DNA of 64,000 nucleotides from Amycolatopsis sp. WAC 01376 (GTDB taxonomy: Bacteria; Actinomycetota; Actinomycetes; Mycobacteriales; Pseudonocardiaceae), in the NCBI RefSeq assembly GCF_003947415.1, contig NZ_QHKL01000004.1, positions 620,001 to 684,000 on the forward strand. The letters run 5' to 3'. Position 1 is the first letter of the stretch. Each line of letters begins with the position of its first letter. Shown one piece after another: positions 26,018-35,451 of this stretch. The position numbers were made by a program, and so were the translations under genes. A model generated the notes under the pieces. It saw only the letters and a program-made list of their open reading frames with translations, was not told where the DNA came from and searched no databases.

Positions 26018-26919
26018 CGGCGCGCGAGTTCTTCCGCGGTCGGCAACGGCCACTCGTAGCGTTCCTTGGCGATGCGGAGGTGGACCCACGTTTCCGCGGT
26101 CACGACGTCGGGCCTGCCGCTGATCTCTTCGAGCGCCCGGTCGAGGTCGCGGGCGGACTGCGCCGCGATGGTGGCGACGACGTCGAACCGGCCGATGGTC
26201 CTGGCGAGGAACTCGGTGTCGTCGCGCGCGGCGAGCGCCGCCGTCACGGAGTCGCCCGCGCCCCGCACGTTCAGGCCGATCCCGCAGACCAGGCCGGCGT
26301 CCGGGCGGGCCCGGCTGAGTACCGGCGCGATCCGGATGACGTCGTGCTCCACGAGGAAGCGCACGCGGGTGCGGGTGGCCGACGGCGACAGCCCGACGTG
26401 TTCGGCGATACGCGCGTAGCTTTCGCGCCCGTCGGCCTGCAACCGCAGCATGATCGCGAGGTCGCGATCGTCGAGCCGCAGCCAGGGCGGCAGCGGACGG
26501 CCAGGCATGAACAGGCCCTTGACCACGTCCACGTAGACGAGGGTGTTGACCTGTTCCACCTCCGGCAGGCCGCGGATGTCCGCCACCGTGCGGTAAAGCT
26601 CCGGGGAATCGGGCAGCCGCAACTCGGCGACGGTCTGGTACTCCCCGCTCACCGCGGAAACGAACGCCGCGGCGGGCAGCGCCGCGATGGCGTCCGTCGT
26701 CGCCTGCGAACGGCCCGACGTGCGGATCGCGAGATGCGCGTACGCGGTCAGGCCGAGGAACTCGGGATGGACCGCCGCGACCACGTTGAGCGAACCGTCG
26801 GCCTTCAGCTGCTCCAGCCGCGCCGACACGGCCGACCGTGACACCCCGACGCGATGGGCCAGATCGGCCACGCTCATCCGGCCGTCCGCGCGCAAAGCCG
26901 CGACCAACGCGTCGTCCAC
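26014..26919 (-). CDS. Double Lrp/AsnC-family regulator
   Basis: This 301-residue protein is a tandem duplication of the Lrp/AsnC unit. It has an HTH at about 5-50 (MSVADLAHRVGVSRSAVSARLEQLK), a RAM-like ligand domain (about 60-140), a second HTH at about 152-195 (ESYARIAEHVGLSPSATRTRV) and a second RAM-like domain to the end. Tandem Lrp proteins are common in actinomycetes. It is divergent from the amidohydrolase/MHS transporter genes over 210 bp and is the obvious candidate regulator of them. GTG start at 26919. Confidence 0.88.
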   Translation of the reverse strand: MDDALVAALRADGRMSVADLAHRVGVSRSAVSARLEQLKADGSLNVVAAVHPEFLGLTAYAHLAIRTSGRSQATTDAIAALPAAAFVSAVSGEYQTVAELRLPDSPELYRTVADIRGLPEVEQVNTLVYVDVVKGLFMPGRPLPPWLRLDDRDLAIMLRLQADGRESYARIAEHVGLSPSATRTRVRFLVEHDVIRIAPVLSRARPDAGLVCGIGLNVRGAGDSVTAALAARDDTEFLARTIGRFDVVATIAAQSARDLDRALEEISGRPDVVTAETWVHLRIAKERYEWPLPTAEELARR

Positions 26920-27129
26920 GGCGGTTTCCCCTCTGCTGAATTTCCGACGGCAGGCGGCACCATATCACCGGCCTTCCAGCCCGAACGACAGCCGAGATTG
27001 CGCGTTCTGTCCATGATCGCCGACATATCGATCGTGAACACCGTCCGTATACGACCGATCTGATTGCGCTCGCGGTTTTCGTCGCTTACCTTCGCCCCAC
27101 TTCACCGTCGAATCCCTGGAGTCCGCGCG

Positions 27130-28791
27130 ATGCGTCTGTTGCCCCTCGATCGTTCAGTCCTCGACGCGAGAGCGACGATCCTGCTTCCCGACGAGCTGGT
27201 GACCGTCGATGACGCCACCCAAGGCGCCGAATCGGTGCTCGTGTTCGGCGAGGAGATCGCCGCGGTCGGTTCCGTGGACGAGTGCCGCGCCCGCGCGGCA
27301 AGCCTCGGCCGTCCGGAGCCGGAGGTGCGACGTCTGCCGGGCACGCTGCTCCCGGGCTTCATCGATCCGCACGCCCATCCCTTGATGTACGGGCAGATGA
27401 TGACCTGGGTGGACTGCGGCCCCGAACGAGCGTCGACCATTCCCGAGATCGTCGCGCTGCTGCGCGAAGCAGCCGAGAACACCCCGGCGGGCAGGCCCGT
27501 CCGAGGTTACGGCTACGAGCACCGCAACCTCGCCGAGAAACGGCATCCCCGCAAGGAGGAGCTCGACGCGGTCGCCGAAGACCGCGAGGTCTACCTCATG
27601 AACGCCAGCGGGCACGGCGGCGTGGTCAACAGCTTCACGTTGCGGCGCAACGGCGTCACGCGTGACACCCCGGATCCCGACGGCGGGGTGTTCTTCCGTG
27701 ACGAGCACGGCGAACTCACCGGGGAGCTGTCGGACGCGGCGTGCAACATCCTCACCGGCGTCACCGGGGTGAAGGTCGGGCGGCACGGGCCGAACTTCCA
27801 CCTCGAGGACGAGCCGGAGGAGCACGCGCGGCAGCTGGCCGCCGCGCAGGAGAAGTTCCTCGCCGCGGGCGTGACCGCCATCGGCGACGCCCAGGTCACG
27901 CGCCGCGAGTTCGACATGTACCTGCGGCTGGACGAAGCCGGCGAGCTCAAGACGCGTGTCCACATGTACCTGCTGTCGCATCTGCTCGACCAGGCTCTGG
28001 AAATGGGGCTGCACGGTGCTTTCGGCACCGCTCGCCTCGCTTTCGCGGGGATCAAGTTCTACGCCGACGGCACGCTCGGCGGCTGGACCGCGTACTTCCC
28101 GGACGGCTACGTCGGCGATCCCTGCCGCACTGGGCAGCTTTACCACGACCCGAAGGACTACTCCGCGCTCATCGGCAAGGCGCACGAGGCCGGGCTCCAG
28201 ACCGCGACCCACGCCCAGTCCCCCGACGCGATCGCGATGGTGCTCGACGCCATCGAGGACGCGCAGCGGCGAAATCCCCGGCCCGACGCCCGTCACCGCA
28301 TCGAGCATTGCGGGCTGCCGTCCCCGGAGCAGATCAAGCGGATGGCCGCGCTCGGCGTCCACCCGGTCAACCAGCCGCAGCACTACTACAACTGGGGCGA
28401 AGGCGTCACCGACGCGGTCGGCACCCCCGGCGAGCGCTTCAACCCGCTCGGCGAGTTCCAGGCGGCAGGCGTGCCGGTCACGCTGAGCTCGGACGCCCCG
28501 GTCGCGGAGCCGAACCCGCTCGAAGCCATCCAGACCGCGGTGACCAGGACGACCCGCCGCGGTCACCGGCTCGGCGGCGACGAGCTGCTGATCGACGTCC
28601 GGTCGGCCGTCGCCGCCCACACGATCGCCGGGGCCAGGGTGCTCGGCCGTGAGCGCGACCTCGGCTCGATCACCCCCGGTAAACGCGCCGATTTCGTGCT
28701 GCTCGGCGAGAATCCCCTCACCTGCGAGCCGGACCGGATCGCCGGTATCCGCGTGCTCGAAACCTGGATCGACGGCGAGGTGGCCCGATGA
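27130..28791 (+). CDS. Amidohydrolase (YtcJ-like, Amidohydro_3)
   Basis: This 553-residue metal-dependent hydrolase has the strand-1 metal motif GFIDPHAHPL (about 76-85), the large GHGG insertion region, a THAQSPDA segment and the late HRIEHCG metal/catalytic histidine. The C-terminal LGSITPGKRADFVLLGENPL is diagnostic for urease-superfamily amidohydrolases. YtcJ-like members cut amide or related bonds in exogenous compounds. It overlaps the transporter gene by 4 bp, so the pair probably imports and hydrolyses one substrate under the divergent Lrp-type regulator. Start ATG 27130 has only a weak site; the frame is open to 27064. Confidence 0.88.
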   Translation: MRLLPLDRSVLDARATILLPDELVTVDDATQGAESVLVFGEEIAAVGSVDECRARAASLGRPEPEVRRLPGTLLPGFIDPHAHPLMYGQMMTWVDCGPERASTIPEIVALLREAAENTPAGRPVRGYGYEHRNLAEKRHPRKEELDAVAEDREVYLMNASGHGGVVNSFTLRRNGVTRDTPDPDGGVFFRDEHGELTGELSDAACNILTGVTGVKVGRHGPNFHLEDEPEEHARQLAAAQEKFLAAGVTAIGDAQVTRREFDMYLRLDEAGELKTRVHMYLLSHLLDQALEMGLHGAFGTARLAFAGIKFYADGTLGGWTAYFPDGYVGDPCRTGQLYHDPKDYSALIGKAHEAGLQTATHAQSPDAIAMVLDAIEDAQRRNPRPDARHRIEHCGLPSPEQIKRMAALGVHPVNQPQHYYNWGEGVTDAVGTPGERFNPLGEFQAAGVPVTLSSDAPVAEPNPLEAIQTAVTRTTRRGHRLGGDELLIDVRSAVAAHTIAGARVLGRERDLGSITPGKRADFVLLGENPLTCEPDRIAGIRVLETWIDGEVAR

Positions 28792-30068
28792 CCGTCCAAA
28801 CCGACACCCAGTCGCTCCGTCGAGCCCGCCGGGCCGGGCTCGCGGCCTTCGTCGGCACCACCATCGAGTGGTACGACTTTTACATCTACGCCACGGCGGC
28901 GAGCCTGGTCTTCGGCACCGTGTTCTTTCCCGCGACCGGCGACCGGCTGACCGGGGTCGCGGCGGCCTTCGCGACCTACGCGGTCGGGTTCTTCGCCCGG
29001 CCGCTCGGCGGCATCGTGTTCGGGCACGTCGGTGACCGGGTCGGCCGCAAGACCGCGCTCGTGGTGACCCTGACCATGATGGGCGCGGCGACCTTCCTCG
29101 TCGGCTGCCTGCCCGGATACGCCCAGATCGGCACGTGGGCGCCGATCCTGCTCGTGGTGCTCAGGTTCGTGCAGGGGCTCGCCGTCGGCGGCGAGTGGGG
29201 CGGTGCCGTGCTCATGGCCGTCGAACACGCGCCGCCGGACAAGAAGACCTTCTACGGCGCCTTCGCGCAGGCGGGGAATCCGGCGGGCGCGCTGCTGGCC
29301 ACCGGTCTGTTCAGTCTCCTGAGCATCGGCGGCACCGAATGGCTCACCACGTGGGGCTGGCGGATCCCCTTCTTCGCGTCCGTGCTGCTCATCGGCGTCG
29401 GCCTCATCGTGCGCCTGAAGGTCGAGGAGTCACCGGTCTTCGAAGAAGCCGCCGAGGAAACCGGCGCGCCGATCCTGTACGCCGTCCGGACGAACTGGAA
29501 GCCGATCCTGCTGGGCATCTGCGTGCTGCCCGTCGCGGTCGGCGGCTACTACCTCGTCACCACTTTCGCGACGGCGTACGCGACCGATCCGGCCGTCGGC
29601 GTCTCCGAATCGCTGGTGCTCAACGCGCTCACCATCGCCGCGTTCGTCGAACTGGTCGTCAGCTTCGGCGCGGCCTGGCTCGGTGATCGCTTCGGCCGGG
29701 TGCGGGTGGTCGTGATCGGCTTGGTCGGCGTCGCCGTGCTCGCGGCTCCGCAGTTCCTGGTGCTCTCGACCAAGAACGCGGCGCTGATCATCGCGGCGTT
29801 CGTGGCGATGCGCCTCGCGATGACGGCGACCTACAGTCCGATCGCTGCCATCCTGTCGCAGATGTTCCGCCCGCGGGCGCGGTACACCAGCATCTCGCTG
29901 TCCTACCAGCTGGCGGGCGCGCTCTTCGGCGGCCTCTCGCCGTTGGTGTCGACCCTCTTGTTCCAGGCGACGGGCAGTGTCTGGCCGGCGATCGGCCTGC
30001 TGATCGGCATGTGCGTGCTCAGCATCGCCTGTGTGCTGGCCGCACCGCAGCACACCGACGACGTCTAA
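28788..30068 (+). CDS. MHS-type MFS transporter (proton symporter)
   Basis: This 426-residue protein has 12 hydrophobic segments. It carries the metabolite:H+ symporter signatures: FVGTTIEWYDFYIYATAAS near the N terminus, GHVGDRVGRKTAL (loop 2-3) and LRFVQGLAVGGEWGGAVL. MHS carriers import organic acids and betaines such as shikimate, proline or alpha-ketoglutarate. ATGA overlap with the amidohydrolase shows translational coupling. The stop overlaps that of the convergent aldehyde dehydrogenase gene. Confidence 0.92.
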   Translation: MTVQTDTQSLRRARRAGLAAFVGTTIEWYDFYIYATAASLVFGTVFFPATGDRLTGVAAAFATYAVGFFARPLGGIVFGHVGDRVGRKTALVVTLTMMGAATFLVGCLPGYAQIGTWAPILLVVLRFVQGLAVGGEWGGAVLMAVEHAPPDKKTFYGAFAQAGNPAGALLATGLFSLLSIGGTEWLTTWGWRIPFFASVLLIGVGLIVRLKVEESPVFEEAAEETGAPILYAVRTNWKPILLGICVLPVAVGGYYLVTTFATAYATDPAVGVSESLVLNALTIAAFVELVVSFGAAWLGDRFGRVRVVVIGLVGVAVLAAPQFLVLSTKNAALIIAAFVAMRLAMTATYSPIAAILSQMFRPRARYTSISLSYQLAGALFGGLSPLVSTLLFQATGSVWPAIGLLIGMCVLSIACVLAAPQHTDDV

Positions 30069-31639
30069 CGAATACGCAGACGCCGCATGAGTTTCAGCCC
30101 GGACAGCATCCCCTCGACGTACTTCTCGTAGGTCTGGCCGCCGCGGGGACCCATGACCTGCTTCTTGAGCACCGCCACGTTCTTCACGTCGGTGTACTTG
30201 AGCAGGCCCTGGTCCCCGTGGCGGGCGCCGACGCCCGAATTCTTGACGCCGCCGGACGGCGTCCCCTTCGCGGCGTACGCGGTGGCGAGGATGTCGTTGA
30301 TGTTGACGTTGCCGGATTCGATCCGCGCGGCCACGGCGCGGGCGGCGTCGACATTCCCGCCCCAGATCGAGGCGTTGAGGCCGTACTCGGTGTCGTTGGC
30401 GAACGCGACGGCCTCGTCGACCGTGCGGTACTTGTGCAGCGCGACAACGGGTCCGAAGGTTTCGGTGACACCGCAGAGCATGTCCTTCGTAACACCTTCG
30501 AGGATCGTCGGTTCGAAGAACGCCGGGCCGAGATCGGGCCGCGGCTTTCCTCCACAAAGGACGGTCGCACCCTTCGCGACGGCGTCGTCGACATGCGACT
30601 TGACCCGGCTCATGTGATCGACGGAGACGAGAGAGCCCATGTCCGGCCCGAAGTCGTAGGCGGCGCGGACGTCGAGCGCCTTGGTCTTGGCCACGTACGC
30701 GTTCTTGAACTCGTCGTACCGGGACTCCGGCAGGTAGATCCGCTCGATGTGCATGCAGATCTGCCCGGTGTTGCCGAAAGCGCCGAAGATCGCGCCCTGC
30801 ACGGTCTCGGTCAGGTCGGCGTCTTCGAGCACGATCATCGGGTTCTTGCCGCCGAGTTCGAGACAGCAGCCGATGAGGTTGCGGCCCGCCCGTTCGCCGA
30901 TCACCCGGCCGGTCGCCGTCGAACCGGTGAACATCACGTAGTTCGCCTGGTCGATGAGGGTGGGGCCGACGTCGGGCCCCTCGCCGCACACCACCTGGAA
31001 CAGGCCCTTCGGCAGCCCGGCCTTCTCCAGCAGCTCGACGCCGTAGAGCGGGGAGAGCGCGGTCTTGTTGTCGGGTTTCAGCACCACCGCGTTCCCGGCC
31101 ATCAACGCCGGGACGGCGTCGGAAATGCCGGTGGCGAACGGAAAGTTCCACGGCGCGATGATCCCGACCACACCTTTGGGCTGCCGGACTTCGGTCGACG
31201 TCGTCAGGAACGGGACCGGTCCGCCGCGTTTGGTCGGCGCCAGCAGTTTGGCCGCCCGCGTGAGGTAATGGCTCATCACCATCGCCGGGTCGCAGGTCTC
31301 CTCGATCGCCATCCGCCGGTTCTTGCCGCTCTCGACCTGGATGAGGTCGGTGACGGCCGGCGCGTTGTCGACGAAGAGCGTGTGCGCCCGTTTGAATATC
31401 TCCAGCCGCTGCTTGAGCGGCGTCGCGGCCCATTTCTCCTGCGCGGCGCGAGCGGTGGTGAACGCCTGCTCGATGTCGGCGGGTGTCGACTGGGGCAGCT
31501 CGACGAGCACGTCACCGGTGTAGACCTCGGTGAGCTTCCAGGTCGCGCCGGACGAGCCCGGCACGCGGGCGACGAGGCGTCGCAGGAACGCGTCGGTCAC
31601 CGACGCCGGACGGGTGAGCGCGAGCGGTGTGACGGTCAT
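30065..31639 (-). CDS. NAD(P)-dependent aldehyde dehydrogenase (succinate-semialdehyde type)
   Basis: This 524-residue enzyme has the general base E261 in CLELGGKNP and the nucleophile C295 in GNTGQICMHIER. It has IAPWNFPFATG for cofactor binding and the GSTATG turn (239-244). The closest groups by motif are the succinate-semialdehyde dehydrogenases, though substrate cannot be fixed. It lies 13 bp downstream of the GMC oxidoreductase gene, so alcohol to aldehyde to acid oxidation in one operon is the natural reading. Confidence 0.93.
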   Translation of the reverse strand: MTVTPLALTRPASVTDAFLRRLVARVPGSSGATWKLTEVYTGDVLVELPQSTPADIEQAFTTARAAQEKWAATPLKQRLEIFKRAHTLFVDNAPAVTDLIQVESGKNRRMAIEETCDPAMVMSHYLTRAAKLLAPTKRGGPVPFLTTSTEVRQPKGVVGIIAPWNFPFATGISDAVPALMAGNAVVLKPDNKTALSPLYGVELLEKAGLPKGLFQVVCGEGPDVGPTLIDQANYVMFTGSTATGRVIGERAGRNLIGCCLELGGKNPMIVLEDADLTETVQGAIFGAFGNTGQICMHIERIYLPESRYDEFKNAYVAKTKALDVRAAYDFGPDMGSLVSVDHMSRVKSHVDDAVAKGATVLCGGKPRPDLGPAFFEPTILEGVTKDMLCGVTETFGPVVALHKYRTVDEAVAFANDTEYGLNASIWGGNVDAARAVAARIESGNVNINDILATAYAAKGTPSGGVKNSGVGARHGDQGLLKYTDVKNVAVLKKQVMGPRGGQTYEKYVEGMLSGLKLMRRLRIR

Positions 31640-31652
31640 GGCCCTCTTTCCG

Positions 31653-33281
31653 TCAGTTATCTGAGAGGACGAGCTGCGCGCCCATCTCGCCGATCATGAT
31701 GGCGGGCGCGTTGGTGTTGCCGCCGGTGATCGACGGCATGATCGAGGCGTCGCAGACCCGCAGGCCGTCGACACCGCGGACCTTCAGGTCGGGACCGACG
31801 ACCGCGAGCTCGTCGACGCCCATCCGGCAGGTGCCGACGCCGTGGTAGACCGAGGTCGCACGATTCAGGATCGCGTCACGCAACTCCTGGCCCCGCAGCC
31901 CCTTGCCCGGGTGGAGTTCTTCCTTGATCGAGCCGTTGAACGCCCCCGAGGCGAAGATCTCGCGGACCATCTCCGAGCCCTCGCCGAGCACTTCGAGGTC
32001 GGCCGGGTCGGACAGGTACTGGGGGTCGATGAGCGGTGCCGCCGAGGGATCGGCCGAAGCGAGGCGCAGGGTGCCGCGGCTCTTCGGGTAGATCAGCGTG
32101 GTCAGCACGGTGAGCGCGGGCCGTTTGTCGACGTCGTGCCGGATCGGCGCGTCCTGGTTGGGCGTCACGTACGCCCAGGGCAGGAGGTGCAGCTGGAGGT
32201 CGGGGACTTCGGCGGCCTGAGAGGTCTTGAGGAAGGCGACCGCCTCGAAGACCGAGTTCGCCAGGAACGTCGTGCCGGGCCGCATCAGTTCGCTGACGAG
32301 GCCGCGCGCGAAGTACGGCGGCGTGCCCCTGTTCTTGCTCGACGACGCGCGGAAGGTCAGCGCGTGGAACATGTGGTCGTGCAGGTTGTCGCCGACCGGC
32401 AGATCCGCGACGACGTCGATGCCGTGCTCCTTCAGGTGCTCGGCATGGCCGATCCCGGACAACATCAGCAGCTGCGCCGATCCGACGAAGCCACCCGCGA
32501 GGATGACCTCCTTGCCCGCGCGCAGCGTGCGCTGTCCCCCGTTCGCGTCGACGACCTCGACGCCGACCGCACGGCCGTTCTCGATGAGCACCTTCTTCGC
32601 CAGCACGCCGGACTGGACCTGCAGCGTGGCGGGTGCGAGATGGTGGATGTAGCCGCGCGAGGCGCTGTACCGCAGGCCGTCGGCGGCGTTCTGCTGCATC
32701 CGGCTGACGCCCTCTTGGGACTCGGCGTTGTAGTCGTCGAGGATCTCGCAGCCGATCGCCTCCGCGGTCGCCTGGAGGAACTGGAGCGTGCCCTCCTGCG
32801 GGGTCTTGTTGCGGGTGACCCGGATCGGCCCGCCCGAGCCCCGGAACTCGGTCTCGCCGTCCTCGAAGTCCTCCATCCGCTTGTACGCGGCGTTGACGCT
32901 GTCTGCGTCCCAGCCCTTGTTGCCCTCGGCGGCCCAGGAGTCGAAGTTGGCGCGGTTGCCGCGGACGTAGACCATGCCGTTGATGGAGCTGGATCCGCCG
33001 ACCACCTTGCCGCGCGGCACCGGCATCCGCCGATCGAGAACGTGTTTCTGCGGGACCGAGTAGTACCCCCAGTCGAACGGCTTCTTCAGCTGGGGCACCG
33101 CGTGCATGGGACCGACCAGCCCCGGCTTCTTGACGAGCATCCTGTCGTCGCTCTTCCCCGCCTCGAGCACGATCACGCTGGCACCGGACTCCGCCAGCCT
33201 GCCCGCGATCGCAGCTCCCGAGCTGCCCGATCCGACGACCACGTAGTCGGCCTCGTCGCCGCGCGCAGCCCTGTTCGCCAT
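31653..33281 (-). CDS. GMC-family FAD oxidoreductase (alcohol dehydrogenase-like)
   Basis: This 542-residue flavoprotein has the N-terminal FAD motif VVVGSGSSGAAIAGRLAE, the two GMC signatures (RGKVVGGSSSINGMVYVRG; GGFVGSAQLLMLSGIG) and the active-site His in VYHGVGTCRMG with a C-terminal Asn in GGNTNAPAIM. GMC enzymes oxidise alcohols, choline or sterols. ATG 33281 follows gaggagcgg; a longer open frame upstream is rejected. It leads the operon with the aldehyde dehydrogenase, and its promoter gap contains a KstR-consensus palindrome at 33314-33327. Confidence 0.92.
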   Translation of the reverse strand: MANRAARGDEADYVVVGSGSSGAAIAGRLAESGASVIVLEAGKSDDRMLVKKPGLVGPMHAVPQLKKPFDWGYYSVPQKHVLDRRMPVPRGKVVGGSSSINGMVYVRGNRANFDSWAAEGNKGWDADSVNAAYKRMEDFEDGETEFRGSGGPIRVTRNKTPQEGTLQFLQATAEAIGCEILDDYNAESQEGVSRMQQNAADGLRYSASRGYIHHLAPATLQVQSGVLAKKVLIENGRAVGVEVVDANGGQRTLRAGKEVILAGGFVGSAQLLMLSGIGHAEHLKEHGIDVVADLPVGDNLHDHMFHALTFRASSSKNRGTPPYFARGLVSELMRPGTTFLANSVFEAVAFLKTSQAAEVPDLQLHLLPWAYVTPNQDAPIRHDVDKRPALTVLTTLIYPKSRGTLRLASADPSAAPLIDPQYLSDPADLEVLGEGSEMVREIFASGAFNGSIKEELHPGKGLRGQELRDAILNRATSVYHGVGTCRMGVDELAVVGPDLKVRGVDGLRVCDASIMPSITGGNTNAPAIMIGEMGAQLVLSDN

Positions 33282-33313
33282 GTCCGCTCCTCGGTCAGCC
33301 CACCGTGCAGAAC

Positions 33314-33327
33314 TGTAACCTGTTCTA
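33314..33327. promoter_or_regulatory. KstR-consensus operator upstream of the GMC gene
   Basis: The 14-mer tgtaacctgttcta fits TNNAACNNGTTNNA at every fixed position on both strands. That is the published consensus for the TetR-family cholesterol-catabolism regulator KstR. It lies 33 bp upstream of the GMC start, a normal repressor position. No kstR gene is in the window; chance match or a different TetR protein remain possible. Confidence 0.6.
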
Positions 33328-33397
33328 GTTCTGTCACCGTATAGCGAGACCGGCCGGTTCCGCAACGGGCCGTCGCTCCCGGCCGGTCTCCGAGCTC

Positions 33398-34237
33398 TCA
33401 GCGCAGCGGCTCGAGCACCTTCGCCAGCGGCTCCAGCACGGCGGGGGTGTGCGGCGGCGGCAGGTAGATGATCGCCAGGTCGAGGCCCTTTTCGCCGAGT
33501 GCTTCCACATCCGCGGCGACCTTGGCGTAGCCACCGTCCGCGTCAAGGCGGACGTGCGAGGACAAGGTGATCTCGTTCGGATCCCGGCCGATGTCCGCGC
33601 AGTGCCGGTGCAGCACCTCGCGCTTGTGCGCGAACTCCTCCGGCGTGCCGCCGACGAAGTTCCAGTGCTGGGCGTACTTCGCGGCCGTGCGCAGGGTCCG
33701 CTTCTCGCCGCTGCCGCCGATGCAGATCGGCGGATGCGGCTTCTGCACACCCTTCGGTTCACAGCGGGCGTCGGTCAGCTGATAGTGCTCACCCTGGAAC
33801 GTGGTGGTCTCCTGGGTCAGCAGGCCGACGAGCACCTCGCAGGCTTCCTCGAACCGGTCGCTGCGTGCCTTGATGGTGCCGAGTTCCATGCCGTACGCGC
33901 CGGATTCCTCCTCGTTCCAGCCCGCGCCGACGCCGATCTCCAGCCGTCCGCCGGAAACGATGTCCAGTGTCGCGGCCATGTTCGCGAGAAGCGCGGGGTG
34001 CCGGTAGTGGATCCCGCTGACCAAGGTGCCCAGCCGGAGCCGTTTCGTGGCCTGCGCGAGCGCGGTGAGAGTCACCCACCCTTCCAGGCAGGGACCGGTC
34101 GAATCCGAGAAAATGGGATAGAAGTGATCGAAGGTCCAGCCCGATTCGAAGAGTTCGATCTCGTCGGCGGCCTGCCAGACGGCGAGCATGTCGGACCAAA
34201 CGGTGTCCTGCGGCGAAGTCTTGATGGCGAAACGCAT
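33398..34237 (-). CDS. LLM-class F420-dependent oxidoreductase
   Basis: This 279-residue TIM-barrel enzyme has SGWTFDHFYPIF, ATKRLRLGTLVSGIHYRHPALLA and SGGRLEIGVGAGWNEEE, a pattern of actinobacterial F420-dependent luciferase-like proteins. It is slightly short of the usual 290-330 residues but has both ends. It lies between the CoA-transferase gene (47 bp upstream) and the GMC gene (116 bp downstream), all in the same direction, so it may belong to the same catabolic set. The substrate is unknown. Confidence 0.87.
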   Translation of the reverse strand: MRFAIKTSPQDTVWSDMLAVWQAADEIELFESGWTFDHFYPIFSDSTGPCLEGWVTLTALAQATKRLRLGTLVSGIHYRHPALLANMAATLDIVSGGRLEIGVGAGWNEEESGAYGMELGTIKARSDRFEEACEVLVGLLTQETTTFQGEHYQLTDARCEPKGVQKPHPPICIGGSGEKRTLRTAAKYAQHWNFVGGTPEEFAHKREVLHRHCADIGRDPNEITLSSHVRLDADGGYAKVAADVEALGEKGLDLAIIYLPPPHTPAVLEPLAKVLEPLR

Positions 34238-34284
34238 GAACTTGATCGTAAACCTGGAGTTCCTCCAGTCGCGCCGATTTGAAT

Positions 34285-35451
34285 TCAGCCCGCGATACCG
34301 CGGCGAAGGTACTCGTCAGCGTCCACTCCGGACTCGACGAGCAAGGCCCGAGTGTGTTCCCCCAGCGCCGGGACGTCGCCCATGCACGCCTCGAAATCGT
34401 CGAAGGTCACCGGCGGCAGCAGCGCGTCGATCCGGGCGAATTCGGTGCCGACCTTGCGCCAGCGATCACGGGCCCGCAGCTGGGGATGATCGGCGACCTG
34501 GCCGACGTCCTTGAGCTGCGCGGCGGGTACCCCGGCCGCGGCGAGCCGATCGTCGAGTTCGCTGTTGGACCACTGCGAAGTCCGGGCGGCGACGGCGGCG
34601 TCGCATTCCGCGCGGTGGGCCACGCGCCGCACGTTCGTGGTGAAGCGCGGGTCGTCGGCGAGTTCGGGCGCGCCGAGTACGTCGGTGACGAGGGTGCGCC
34701 AGCCGGTGTCGTTCTGGACGCCGATCAGCATCTGGCCGTCGCGGGTGGGAAAGGCGTCGTACGGCGCGATCGAACTGTGGCTCAGGCCCATCCGCTCCGG
34801 CTCGGTTCCGGCGTACATCCGGGTGTTGAGCGCGTATCCCATCCATTCGACGGTGGCCTCCAGCATCGAGACCTCGATCGTCGCGCCCTCGCCGGTACGC
34901 CAGCGGCGCAGCAACGCCGCCAGCACCGCCTGCGCGCAGTACATGCCGGAAGCGATGTCCGCGGTCGGGATCCCGGTCTTCGCCGGAGCGTCCGGGGTGC
35001 CGGTGATCGCGATGAGCCCGGCCTCGGCCTGGACCAGCATGTCGTAGGCCTTGCGCCGCTCCATCGGCCCGCCCGCCCCGAATCCGGACAGGTTCACCAC
35101 GACCAGCTCGGGATGGTCAGCCCGCAGATCACCGAAACCGAGCCGCTCGGCCGCACCGGGAGCGAGGTTCTGCACGAACACGTCGGCCTTCGCGACCAGC
35201 CGCCGGACGACGTCACGGCCTTCGGCGGTCTTGAGGTCGACGGCGAGCGATTCCTTGCCTCGGTTCAGCCACACGAAATGCGCGCCGGTGCCGTGCACGG
35301 CGTGGTCGTAGGCACGCGCGAAATCCCCGCCGTCGACACGCTCGACCTTGATCACGCGCGCGCCGAGATCGGCGAGGTTGCGGGTGGCCAGCGGAGCGGC
35401 GACAGCCTGTTCGATGGCGACGACCGTGACCCCTTCGAGCGGCCGGGTCAT
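34285..35451 (-). CDS. CaiB/BaiF family III CoA-transferase
   Basis: This 388-residue protein has the family III start (RPLEGVTVVAIEQAVAAPLATRNLADLGARVIKVE), the FVWLNRGKESLAVDLK segment and the likely catalytic Asp D165 in PTADIASGM, which forms an acyl anhydride in characterised members. It moves CoA between carboxylic acids. Overlaps the acyl-CoA dehydrogenase gene by 4 bp (ATGA), so one mRNA and coupled translation. The pair would activate an acid by CoA transfer and then dehydrogenate the acyl-CoA. Confidence 0.92.
   Translation of the reverse strand: MTRPLEGVTVVAIEQAVAAPLATRNLADLGARVIKVERVDGGDFARAYDHAVHGTGAHFVWLNRGKESLAVDLKTAEGRDVVRRLVAKADVFVQNLAPGAAERLGFGDLRADHPELVVVNLSGFGAGGPMERRKAYDMLVQAEAGLIAITGTPDAPAKTGIPTADIASGMYCAQAVLAALLRRWRTGEGATIEVSMLEATVEWMGYALNTRMYAGTEPERMGLSHSSIAPYDAFPTRDGQMLIGVQNDTGWRTLVTDVLGAPELADDPRFTTNVRRVAHRAECDAAVAARTSQWSNSELDDRLAAAGVPAAQLKDVGQVADHPQLRARDRWRKVGTEFARIDALLPPVTFDDFEACMGDVPALGEHTRALLVESGVDADEYLRRGIAG

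Noticed and set aside
24521..26968. An 815-codon minus-strand open frame
   Set aside because: It lies antisense to the acyl-CoA ligase and out of frame with the Lrp-type gene; Arg/Gly-rich shadow translation.
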